A stretch of DNA of 64,000 nt, taken from contig WGNV01000003.1 of the NCBI GenBank assembly GCA_016124375.1, positions 248,001 to 312,000 of the forward strand, in the 5' to 3' direction. Below the pieces are notes generated by a model that was not told the origin of the DNA, ran no database searches, and saw only the letters and a program-made list of their open reading frames with translations. Made by a program: the position numbers and the translations under genes. Below, piece after piece: positions 1-8,051 of the stretch (its first letter is position 1; every line of letters begins with the position of its first letter). Origin of the DNA: Tepidisphaera sp. Lineage in GTDB: Bacteria; Planctomycetota; Phycisphaerae; Phycisphaerales; UBA1924.

Positions 1-134
1 GGGATCGGCACGACGCCGACGTTGGGCTCGATGGTCGCGAAGGGATAGTTCGCAGCCAGGGCGTTGCCCTTGGTCAAAGCGTTGAAGAGGGTGCTCTTGC
101 CCACGTTGGGCAGACCGACGATTCCGGCTTCCAT
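1..134 (-). CDS. ychF: Ribosome-binding ATPase YchF, N-terminal fragment
   Basis: Only the first 44 codons lie in the window; the gene continues beyond base 1. Translation from the ATG at 134 gives [20 protein letters not shown], containing the P-loop G-x4-GKST in the form typical of YchF/Obg-HflX-like ATPases, followed by a [18 protein letters not shown] segment that matches the YchF switch region. YchF binds ribosomes in the cytosol and hydrolyses ATP in preference to GTP (family knowledge). The ATG directly before this conserved N-terminus is the natural start. The downstream neighbour on the same strand is outside the window. The assignment is firm to the YchF/Obg superfamily and good for YchF itself. 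Confidence 0.85.
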   Translation of the reverse strand, partial: MEAGIVGLPNVGKSTLFNALTKGNALAANYPFATIEPNVGVVPI

Positions 135-238
135 GGAAAGACCTTTCAAGAGCCGCGCAGAGGCGGGGGGCGATGGTAGGGCCGGGGTGGAAGAGCAACC
201 ATAGAACGCACGCAGCGAGAGGCTGCGGTTCGTTGGCT

Positions 239-1840
239 TTATGACGTTGCGGGCTGGGGCGCAGGAAGGGTCTGCGGCTCGTCTGACGGGGCAGCGTGCT
301 CGTTCTGTTCGAGCAACTGGGCCAGCGTGGTGTTTCGCAGCGCGTCGCGGCGGGCGCGTTCGAGCAACTGGCCCACGCTCAGTTTGCGTTTGTCGCCCTG
401 GGCCAGTGAATCGGCGACGTCGAGCACGTCGATCGCCCGGATGTGGGCGGCCGGGCGGGCCAGGGAATAGGACATCTGGCGGTCGCCCTCGGCGACGCGC
501 AGCAGCAGGCCCGCCCCGGCGAGCTGCTCGAGCACGGCGGCGGCGGCTACCGCGTCGAGCCCCGTGCGCTCCGAAATGCTGGAGTGGTCGCTCCGCTGGC
601 CCTTTTCGAAGCGCTCGCCCACCGCGACCATGACCAGCAGCGGGGCAGAGCCGTCGATCAGGCGCGGGCGCCCGGGCGGGTTCGGGTCGGGCTTCAGGCC
701 GAGGGCGATCAGCACGCTTTCGGTCAGGCCCTTGGCGGTCGCCTGGCGATAGGTCTGCATGGAGTAGGCGAGCTGCAGGCCCACCAGCACGATGAGCCAA
801 CTGATGTACAGCCACATCAGGAACAGGGGCAGGATGGCCAGGGCGCCGTAGACCTGCTGGTAGCCGGCGGAGAACTGCACGAACTTGGTGATGCCCAGTT
901 TGCCGGCTTCCCAGGCGATGGCCGCGACCAGGGCGCCCAGCGTCGCGGGGGTCACCAGGATGCGGGTGTTGGGGACGGTGACGTAGATGATCGTGAGCAT
1001 CAGCGTGCTGGTGAAGCACGCGGAGGCGAAGGCCAGCACGCTGAGCATGGTGCGGCGGACTTCGCCGTTTTCAGTCAGGGGCAGGTGGCTGGCAAAGCTG
1101 CTGATGTACTCGGTGATGAAAAAACTCAGGAAGAGGAGGATCGGGCCGAAGGAGAGCAGGGCCCAGTACTGGGAGATCCGCCGCACCCAGCTGCGGCCTT
1201 CGGGGGCGTTGCAGATCTGGTTGAAGGCCTTTTCGATCTCGACCAGCATGCTGATGGCGGCGTAGAAGAGCGTCAGGAAGCCGACGGCGGCGACCCGGCC
1301 CCGGACGGTCTTGGCGCGTTCGACGGCGCCGGCGATGACGCGGTCGAGCTTGGAGGGGACGCGCTGGCCGGGGGAGGGCGGGCCGACGAAATCCGGCTGC
1401 GGGGTCGCGGCCTTGGCGTCGGGGGCTGGCTGGGCGGCGGCGTCGCCCTGGGACGGCGCCGGGGTTTCGGAGTGCTGGCGGTGCACATGGTCGTCGGCTT
1501 CTTCGTCCTGGAAGGAGATTTGGTCGATGCCGGCGTAGGTGAGGACCTTGTGCAGGGCGTCTCGCTGTTCGTCGGGCGTTGAGAATGATGCCAGCCCGAC
1601 CAGGCCCACCACAAGGACTGGGATGAGGCCGAAGAGGGTGCGGTAGGTGAGGGCCGCGGCCATGCGGGTGAGCTGGCTTTGGCGCAGGCCAGCGATGACG
1701 AGGCGCGAGGTGAGGAAGATGTGGCGCAGTACGCCCGGCTTGCGCCCCGGGGGCGGGGCGTCGGCCAGCGCGAAGAAGCCGCGCGACCACGCGGGGTGCG
1801 CGTGGTTGCCGTGTTGAGGTTGATCCTGCCCGTTGGGCAC
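239..1840 (-). CDS. YihY/BrkB family inner-membrane protein
   Basis: A 533-residue polytopic protein. Membrane segments are visible near residues 64-86, 186-208, 225-247, 266-290, 297-312 and 332-362, with the [18 protein letters not shown] entry motif characteristic of the YihY/UPF0761 family (once mis-called ribonuclease BN). Between the first and second segments, residues about 111-165 form a Pro/Ala/Gln-rich low-complexity insertion, which makes the protein longer than usual (family members are often 290-430 residues). Residues about 395-480 look like a winged-helix domain ([20 protein letters not shown]). The function of the family is not established. The gene lies between ychF and an rluB-type gene on the same strand, 22 nt downstream of the latter. 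Confidence 0.85.
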   Translation of the reverse strand: MPNGQDQPQHGNHAHPAWSRGFFALADAPPPGRKPGVLRHIFLTSRLVIAGLRQSQLTRMAAALTYRTLFGLIPVLVVGLVGLASFSTPDEQRDALHKVLTYAGIDQISFQDEEADDHVHRQHSETPAPSQGDAAAQPAPDAKAATPQPDFVGPPSPGQRVPSKLDRVIAGAVERAKTVRGRVAAVGFLTLFYAAISMLVEIEKAFNQICNAPEGRSWVRRISQYWALLSFGPILLFLSFFITEYISSFASHLPLTENGEVRRTMLSVLAFASACFTSTLMLTIIYVTVPNTRILVTPATLGALVAAIAWEAGKLGITKFVQFSAGYQQVYGALAILPLFLMWLYISWLIVLVGLQLAYSMQTYRQATAKGLTESVLIALGLKPDPNPPGRPRLIDGSAPLLVMVAVGERFEKGQRSDHSSISERTGLDAVAAAAVLEQLAGAGLLLRVAEGDRQMSYSLARPAAHIRAIDVLDVADSLAQGDKRKLSVGQLLERARRDALRNTTLAQLLEQNEHAAPSDEPQTLPAPQPATS

Positions 1841-1862
1841 GCGGTTCTCCTGTGGCGGTTCG

Positions 1863-2930
1863 TCAGCCGATCACGCGGGGACGGACACGCGAGACATCTT
1901 CGCGGGGGGCCTGCGGCTTGGCGACGGATCGCGCGGGGGGGGAATTCATCGGCCGGGGCGCCGGGCCCACCCGGGCCTTTGTTGGCTTTTCGGGGCGGCG
2001 AGTTGTCTGAGCGGACATCCGCGCGGGTTCCAAGCCGGGCGGGTCGTTGGTTCGGGCTGGCTCGGGGGCTTGGTGCCGGGGGCGGGCGTGCTGGTTGGGT
2101 TGTTTGGCGGGGCGGGCAGAGCGGCCTCGCTTGAGCGTGGAGATCTCGTCGCGGGTGAGCTCGCGCCACTGGCCGCTGGCGACGCCGGAAAGTTCGAGCG
2201 TCCCGATGGCGACGCGTTCGAGCTTCTTGACGGGCATGCCGAGGTGGGCGAGCACATCGCGAAGCTGGCGGTTTCGAGCTTCGTTGAGGGTCACGCGGAG
2301 GACGGTCTTGTCCTTTTCACGTTTATGGATGGTGATCTCGGGCGCTGGGTCGTGGCGGAGGGAGCGGGTGCTGCCGGATTCGACATCGGCCCGGCGCGAC
2401 GTGGCACGGAACTTGAGGCGGACGGCGTCGATCGCGGCCTGGTCGAGCGAGCCCCGAACCGTGACTTCGTAGGTTTTTTCGATGCCGTAACGGGGGTGCG
2501 TCAGGCGGTTGGCCAGCTCGCCGTCGTTGGTGAGGAGCACCAGGCCGGTGGTCTCCATGTCGAGGCGGCCGACTGGGAAGAGGCGCGAGCCGGAGGGGTG
2601 GCTGACGAGGTGGGCGACGGTGGTGCGATCGAAGCCCGGTTCGTCGAAGTTGGCGACGAGGACGCCCGCGGGCTTGTTGAGCATGACGTAGAGCAGCCGC
2701 TGGGTTTCGCGGACGCCCACGCCATCGACCTCGACGCGGTCAGTGGAAGGGTTGATGAAGACGGGCAGGCGTGTGACGCGCTCGCCGTTGACGCGGACGC
2801 GGCCTTCTTCGATCAGGCGTTCGCAGGCGCGGCGGGCGGCGACGCCGGCGTCGGCGAGGAATCGCTGCAGGCGGACCTGGGCGTGGTCCGGCGCGTGGTG
2901 GTCGGCGGGTTGGCGGCGGTTCCTTAGCAC
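1863..2930 (-). CDS. rluB: Ribosomal large-subunit pseudouridine synthase, RluB/RsuA family
   Basis: Encodes about 355 residues. An S4 RNA-binding domain (residues 20-65, LQRFLADAGVAARRACERLI) is followed by the RsuA/RluB catalytic core with the active-site aspartate in GRLDMETTGLVLL (D124) and the conserved ARNRQLRDVLAHLGMPV segment. These enzymes isomerise specific uridines in 23S or 16S rRNA. The frame stays open far upstream, into the divergent coiled-coil gene. The GTG at 2930 is the last start before the S4 domain, so it was chosen, although no good ribosome-binding site precedes it. The C-terminal hundred residues are a Pro/Arg/Lys-rich tail, probably disordered and nucleic-acid binding. 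The exact rRNA target cannot be told from sequence. Confidence 0.88.
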   Translation of the reverse strand: MLRNRRQPADHHAPDHAQVRLQRFLADAGVAARRACERLIEEGRVRVNGERVTRLPVFINPSTDRVEVDGVGVRETQRLLYVMLNKPAGVLVANFDEPGFDRTTVAHLVSHPSGSRLFPVGRLDMETTGLVLLTNDGELANRLTHPRYGIEKTYEVTVRGSLDQAAIDAVRLKFRATSRRADVESGSTRSLRHDPAPEITIHKREKDKTVLRVTLNEARNRQLRDVLAHLGMPVKKLERVAIGTLELSGVASGQWRELTRDEISTLKRGRSARPAKQPNQHARPRHQAPEPARTNDPPGLEPARMSAQTTRRPEKPTKARVGPAPRPMNSPPARSVAKPQAPREDVSRVRPRVIG

Positions 2931-3115
2931 GGGTGATGTTATGCGACGGGGCGGGTGACTCGGGCGGGGAGAGTGACGTGGTTTGCGCGCCGAATTGTGG
3001 TGATGTCGCTTGCGGCACCCTACACCTGCCAAAAACTGCGGGCGAAAGGCGCATATAACCGAGGAAGGACGGATGCGCCCTGGAGTGGGCGTGGTTGGCC
3101 GGGAGGATCCCACAG

Positions 3116-5551
3116 ATGCCAGAAAACGCGACTCCCAGAATGCCCCTGCCCCGGGCGAAAAAGCCTGAGGGCATGATGGTCGGGAACCCTGCGACAGCCG
3201 CGATGCCGATGAGCCCGGCGATGCCGGCGATGGTGGAAGCGCCCGCGGCACGACGGGTGACGGCGCCTGAGCCGGCGCGACGGGAGGAACCCGGGGTCGA
3301 GGCGGTCTTGCAGAAGGTGTTCCTGACACCCCGGGTGGTGGATCAGCGGGCGGTGGATGAACTGGCGGGGTCGCTGCGAACGCTGGTCCGCGAGGCGGCG
3401 GTGCAGAACAAGGCGCTGGCGACGACGACGGTGGAGGTGAAGGCGCTCAGCGAGCAGCTGCGCGGGGCGTCGCGCGAGTTGCAGACGCACTTGCAGGCCG
3501 CGGCCAAGGGGCCGGCGAAGCCAGGGGCGAAGCCAGCTATCGACACCGAGCAGGTGCAGGCGCTGGTGAGCCAGCAGGTGCAGGAAGCGGTGAAGAGCGC
3601 GGTGGACGCGGCGCTGGCGGCGGCCCTGCCTCAAGCGGTGGAAAAGGCGGTGCAGGCGACGATCGAATCGCTGCTGCCGCACGCGGTGCGGGGGGCGGTG
3701 GACGCGCGGGTGGACGAGGCGGTGCACGCCGCATTGACGAACTCGACGGATGAGATGTTGCTCGCGTTGAACGCGGACGCGGAGGCGCGTGCAAGGCGAG
3801 CGGTGGAAGAGGCGACGGCGGCCGCGCGGGACGCGGCGCTTGCCTCGGCCAGAGAAGCGGCGCGGGAAGCCGCCGAGGCGATCGCGCGCGATGCGGCCCA
3901 GGAGGGCCTGAGCAACGCACTGGCGGGGCTGCCCCCGGCGCCGGACCTCAGCGAGCTGCACCAGGCCGAAGAGCGGGTGGTGCTGACGCTGGAGCGGGTG
4001 CTCAAGGCTCAGCAGATGCTGGCGGAATCGGCGGAGGTTGTCGAAGGGCGGCTCGCGGCGGCGGCAGGTGAGTCTGAGCAGCACGTCGAGCGGCTGCGGG
4101 CGGCGGGGCGAGAGGTGGAAGAGACGATTGCGGGGAGGGCGGCGGCCGCGTTGAGCGAGCTGCGGGCGGCGGAGGCCAGCGCCCAGCGCGAGGCGGACCT
4201 GGGCGCGGCTCAGGTGGCGGAGCGCACGGCGGAGAGCCTGGAAAAGCTGGACGGATTCGACACGCGGGCGGCGGACCTGCTGGCACGCTGCGAGCATGCG
4301 CGGGGCGAGATCGCGGGCGCGGTGGAAGCCGGGGCGGCGCAGTTGGGCAGTTTGATGGAGAGAGCCGCGGAACTGGTGACGCGCGGGGAGCAGTCGCGGC
4401 TTGAGCTGGAGGGCGCGAACGAACTGGTGAACGGAAGATTGGCGCCGATGATCGCGACGGCGCAGGAGATTCTGGATCGAGCATCGACCCGGCACGCCGC
4501 GGCAGAAGAGGCGGCGGACGCGATGGAGCGGCGATTGGCGGCGGCAGCGTCGCGGGCGGATGAACTGCTGACGCGCACGGCCAGTGCGCAGCGGGCGTTG
4601 GATGAGGCGGCGGACGCCGGTGTGCTGCGGGTCGCGTCGCTGAGCGAGCAGACGCGGGCGGCGGCGGCGCGGGTCGAATCGCTGCTGGCGGCGTTCGATG
4701 AAGGCGTGATGGCCAGCGAGGTGCGGGCAGGGGCGGCGGCGGCGAACATCGAGGAACGCATCGCGAGCGCCGAGCGCCAGACCAAGTCGATGCACGACGC
4801 GGCGGACGAGACGGCGGTGCGGCTTGGGGCGGCGATCGCGGAGCTGGAGCGGCGCGCGACCACGGTGGCGACCGGGCTGGAGGCGGCGCTGGCGGACTTT
4901 GCGCGGCGCGAAGCGGAACTGAGCAAGCACCACGAAGAAAAGACGCTGAGCGTGACGTTTGACGGCGCGAGCCGAATCGAGGCGGCGGCGCAGGAGTTTT
5001 CGGGAACGATCGCCTCGCTGCGTGATGCGCACGAGCGGGCGGCCAGGGCCGCGACGCAGGAGGCCAGCGGCCGGCTGGACGTGGCGGTCGCCGAGTTTGC
5101 GTCGCGCTTGCGGGAGCTGGACACGCGGGCGATGGTGAGCGCGATCGGCGAAGCCGAGGCGGCGGCGGAGATGGTGCTGGAAGCAAGCCGCCGGGCGATG
5201 GCGGGCGCGGTGAGCGCGGACCAGGCGGCGGCGCGGTGCGAATCGATCGTGTCGCAAACGGAGATGGCCCGGTCGCAGTTGTCGCAGACGCTCATGAACG
5301 GCGCGAACGCGGCGGACGCGCTGGCGGCGCGGGTCGACAAGGCGCACGCGGACCATCAGGCGTGGGTGGCGAAGGCGACAACGCCCTTGACCGAGGCAGC
5401 GGAAGCGATCGCGAAGCTCGAGGAGATGCTGCCCAATGCGCGGCGGGTTGGGGACGGCCTCGCGCGGCTCGTGAGCCAGGCCGACGCGGTGGGCGAAGGG
5501 CTGGACAAGCTGATGCGCAAGGCGGGCACCAAGGGCGGCGCAGCGCGATAA
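3116..5551 (+). CDS. Alanine-rich long coiled-coil protein
   Basis: An 811-residue protein of no recognised family. The ATG at 3116 is preceded by GGGAGGA with an 8-nt gap, which favours it over the TTG at 3095. The first 65 residues are Pro/Met/Ala-rich and probably unstructured. From about residue 70 to the end the protein is an almost unbroken run of Ala/Glu/Arg-rich heptads (for example AAARDAALASAREAAREAAE), predicting one very long alpha-helical coiled coil. No membrane segment, signal peptide or ATPase motif is visible, so it is not an SMC or a chemoreceptor. Composition and GC3 match the neighbourhood. A structural or scaffold role in the cytoplasm is plausible but unproven. It is transcribed divergently from rluB. 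Confidence 0.8.
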   Translation: MPENATPRMPLPRAKKPEGMMVGNPATAAMPMSPAMPAMVEAPAARRVTAPEPARREEPGVEAVLQKVFLTPRVVDQRAVDELAGSLRTLVREAAVQNKALATTTVEVKALSEQLRGASRELQTHLQAAAKGPAKPGAKPAIDTEQVQALVSQQVQEAVKSAVDAALAAALPQAVEKAVQATIESLLPHAVRGAVDARVDEAVHAALTNSTDEMLLALNADAEARARRAVEEATAAARDAALASAREAAREAAEAIARDAAQEGLSNALAGLPPAPDLSELHQAEERVVLTLERVLKAQQMLAESAEVVEGRLAAAAGESEQHVERLRAAGREVEETIAGRAAAALSELRAAEASAQREADLGAAQVAERTAESLEKLDGFDTRAADLLARCEHARGEIAGAVEAGAAQLGSLMERAAELVTRGEQSRLELEGANELVNGRLAPMIATAQEILDRASTRHAAAEEAADAMERRLAAAASRADELLTRTASAQRALDEAADAGVLRVASLSEQTRAAAARVESLLAAFDEGVMASEVRAGAAAANIEERIASAERQTKSMHDAADETAVRLGAAIAELERRATTVATGLEAALADFARREAELSKHHEEKTLSVTFDGASRIEAAAQEFSGTIASLRDAHERAARAATQEASGRLDVAVAEFASRLRELDTRAMVSAIGEAEAAAEMVLEASRRAMAGAVSADQAAARCESIVSQTEMARSQLSQTLMNGANAADALAARVDKAHADHQAWVAKATTPLTEAAEAIAKLEEMLPNARRVGDGLARLVSQADAVGEGLDKLMRKAGTKGGAAR

Positions 5552-5710
5552 AGGAACCGGATGCTGGGGTAGCGAATCGCCATTCACTTCAGGGGTGGCG
5601 AGACGCCCGTGCGCGCATCGATTTCGTCGGCGTTGGGTGCGACCCCGGTACGCGCGGTTTTGCTCTCCTACGCTTGGGCCCGCACACTTTCATCTGAGGA
5701 AAGCCCCACC

Positions 5711-7198
5711 ATGACGAGCAAGTTGAGCATCGCGTTGGCCCCCGGAGACGGCATCGGTCCTGAGATCATGGATGCAACGCTGGAGCTGTTCAAGGCCGCG
5801 GGCGTGGACAAGCACGCGGACTTTGTGCCGGTGGAGATGGGCGCGGGCGTGTTTGCGAAGGGCAACTCGCGTGGCATGACGGACCAGGCGATCCGCACGG
5901 TGGAGGATTGCGGGATTCTGTTCAAGGGCCCGATGGAGACGCCCAAGGGGGGCGGGGGCAAGAGCATCAACGTGACGGCGCGGAAGCTGTGGAGCGCCTA
6001 CGCGAACTACCGGGTGTTCAAGTCGCTGCCCGGGGTGGACACGGTGTACAGCCGCGCGGGCATGAAGATCGACATGTGCATCGTGCGCGAGAACATCGAA
6101 GACACGTACGGCGCCGTCGAACATCGGCTGACGAGCGACATGATCCAGTGCAAGCGGCTGATCAGCGGCCCGGGCAGCGACGAGGTGCACCGCTTCGCGT
6201 GGCAGACGGCGCGGAAGCTGGGCCTGAAGAAGGTGCACTGCGGGCACAAGGCCAACATCATGAAGATGACCGACGGGATGTTTTTGGACCGCTTCCGGGC
6301 GGCGTCCAAGGACTTTCCGGAGATCGAGGCGGCGGACATCATCGTGGACGCGCTGTGCATGAACCTGGTGGTGCGCCCGCAAGAGTTCCAGATGGTCGTG
6401 CTGCCCAACCTGCAGGGCGACATCGTGAGCGACCTGTGCGCCGGGCTTGTGGGCGGCCTGGGCTTTGCGCCCAGCGCCAACATCGGCAATCACATTGCCA
6501 TCTTTGAAGCGGTGCACGGCACGGCCCCGGACATCGCGGGGCGCGGGATCGCCAACCCGACGAGCTTGATCCTGAGCGGGCTCATGATGCTGCGGCACGT
6601 GTGCCTGCTGCGCGAGGCGGCGCTGATCGAGAACGCGCTGCTCGCGACGCTGGAGAGCGGCGTGCACACGGGCGACTTTGGCGACAAGAGCAAGCCCGCC
6701 GTCAATACCAAGCAGTACACGCACGCGATCATCGAGCGGCTGGGCAGCGGGCCCAAGACCGTGCCGTCGATCACTGTGCCGGAGGCGGCGGAGCACTGCC
6801 ACGTGCGCCCGCCCCGCCCGATGGGCCAGACGATGATCCGCACGTTCAAGAACGTGGTCACGCACGTGGTCGGGTGCGATATTTATCTGGATACCCCGCT
6901 GGCGCCGGTGAGCGTGGCGGAAGAGATGCAGCGGGCGTGCCAGGACACGCCGTTCAAACTGACGCTGATGTCCAACCGCGGCACGCAGGTGTGGCCCACC
7001 GGCAGCGTGTACACCGAATGCGTGGACTACTACCGCGTGCGCTTCGAGCTGCGCGATGGCGTGGTACCGGGGAGCTTCGGCCAGGCCCGGTGTGTGGCGC
7101 TGATGGACAAGATCGCCGAGAGCTTCACGGTGTGCAGCTATGAACTGCTGCGGACGTTTGACGGGGTGAAGGGGTATAGCCTGGCGCAGGGGCAGTGA
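5711..7198 (+). CDS. icd: Isocitrate dehydrogenase, Thermus-type long form
   Basis: A 495-residue enzyme that should convert isocitrate to 2-oxoglutarate in the TCA cycle. The beta-decarboxylating dehydrogenase core runs from residue 5 (IALAPGDGIGPEIMDATLEL) to about 340 and includes SINVTARKLWSAYANYR (substrate binding), KANIMKMTDGMF, and GLGFAPSANIGNHIAIFEAVHGTAPDIAG (coenzyme loop region, continuous in the protein). A C-terminal extra domain (about 355-495, ending FDGVKGYSLAQGQ) matches the extension known from Thermus thermophilus isocitrate dehydrogenase (about 496 residues). The start is supported by GAGGAAAG about 8 nt upstream. The frame is open further upstream but without similarity. 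Coenzyme preference (NADP or NAD) was not determined. Confidence 0.92.
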   Translation: MTSKLSIALAPGDGIGPEIMDATLELFKAAGVDKHADFVPVEMGAGVFAKGNSRGMTDQAIRTVEDCGILFKGPMETPKGGGGKSINVTARKLWSAYANYRVFKSLPGVDTVYSRAGMKIDMCIVRENIEDTYGAVEHRLTSDMIQCKRLISGPGSDEVHRFAWQTARKLGLKKVHCGHKANIMKMTDGMFLDRFRAASKDFPEIEAADIIVDALCMNLVVRPQEFQMVVLPNLQGDIVSDLCAGLVGGLGFAPSANIGNHIAIFEAVHGTAPDIAGRGIANPTSLILSGLMMLRHVCLLREAALIENALLATLESGVHTGDFGDKSKPAVNTKQYTHAIIERLGSGPKTVPSITVPEAAEHCHVRPPRPMGQTMIRTFKNVVTHVVGCDIYLDTPLAPVSVAEEMQRACQDTPFKLTLMSNRGTQVWPTGSVYTECVDYYRVRFELRDGVVPGSFGQARCVALMDKIAESFTVCSYELLRTFDGVKGYSLAQGQ

Positions 7199-7283
7199 AC
7201 GCGGCTGGCCGCGATCAAATCGCTAAGTACTAAATTGCCAAGTTGCCAAATCGGACACTTGCGTAACGGGGCCCTTGTGAGCT

Positions 7284-8051
7284 TTACGCCGTCGTGTCGG
7301 CGCCTTGCGGGGCGACGATCTTCTTGAGCTCCGTGCCCTTGTTCATTTCCACCAGCACTTCGTCGGCCTCGGTGAGGAACAAGCCGTGATCGACGACACC
7401 CGCAACGTGATCGAGTTCGAGCGACAGTTGTTCGACGTCGCAGGTCTCGGGGATGCGCATGTCGAGGATGACGCCACCCCCGTCGCTGGAAAACACCTCT
7501 CCATCGAGCGTGCGGCGGACGACGCCCGAAAGACCCATCTCGCGCAGGCGATTGCGGGTGCTCTCGATGCCGAAGGGAATGATGGTGACCGCAAGCAGCG
7601 AGCGTTTGCCCAGGTGATCGACGAGTTTGTCTTCGTTGGCGAGGTAGACGCACCGGCGTGAGACGGCGGCCAACAGGCGCTGGCGGGTGATGGCGCCGTG
7701 GTGCCCTTTCATCATGCGGCACTGATGATCGACCTCGTCGGCGCCATCGAAGCAGTAGTCGAGCGATTCGACGTCGTTGAACGAGACGATGGGCAGCGAC
7801 AGCTCGCGAGCCAGAGTCTCGGTGGACAGGCTGGAGCAGACACAGTCGATGTCAAGCTTCTCGTCGCGCATGCGCTGGGCCAGGGCGCGGATGGCGCGGT
7901 TGGCGTAGCGACCGGTGCCCAGGCCCACAACCATGCCGGAGGTGATCTCGGCGACCGCGGCCTTGGCCAGCAGGTCCGGCAGGCCGCCCGGGCCATGCTC
8001 GGGGGACCAGCCGCGGGAGGAGTTCGTGGCGCTGGAGGTGTGGTCAGTCAA
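7284..8051 (-). CDS. rpiA: Ribose-5-phosphate isomerase A-like protein with altered catalytic site
   Basis: About 255 residues. The RpiA fold is evident from MVVGLGTGRYANRAI (residues 40-54), CFDGADEVD (100-108), MMKGHHGAITRQR (113-125) and the closing GVVDHGLFLTEADEVLV. In Escherichia coli RpiA the corresponding segment is KGGGAALTREK, whose Glu is the catalytic base; here that Glu is replaced by Gln and two glycines by His. The DGADE aspartates and the Lys remain. The gene begins with TTG at 8051, preceded by AGGGGA, and overlaps the last bases of the upstream dehydrogenase gene in the string TTGACTGA, so the two are probably translationally coupled. The enzyme may be a diverged isomerase or act on another sugar phosphate. 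Confidence 0.8.
   Translation of the reverse strand: MTDHTSSATNSSRGWSPEHGPGGLPDLLAKAAVAEITSGMVVGLGTGRYANRAIRALAQRMRDEKLDIDCVCSSLSTETLARELSLPIVSFNDVESLDYCFDGADEVDHQCRMMKGHHGAITRQRLLAAVSRRCVYLANEDKLVDHLGKRSLLAVTIIPFGIESTRNRLREMGLSGVVRRTLDGEVFSSDGGGVILDMRIPETCDVEQLSLELDHVAGVVDHGLFLTEADEVLVEMNKGTELKKIVAPQGADTTA

Noticed and set aside
3020-5587. An 855-codon open frame on the minus strand opposite the coiled-coil gene
   Set aside because: It is Arg/Leu/His/Pro-rich, as expected when high-GC coding DNA is read in antisense. The plus-strand frame has a good ribosome-binding site and coherent heptads.
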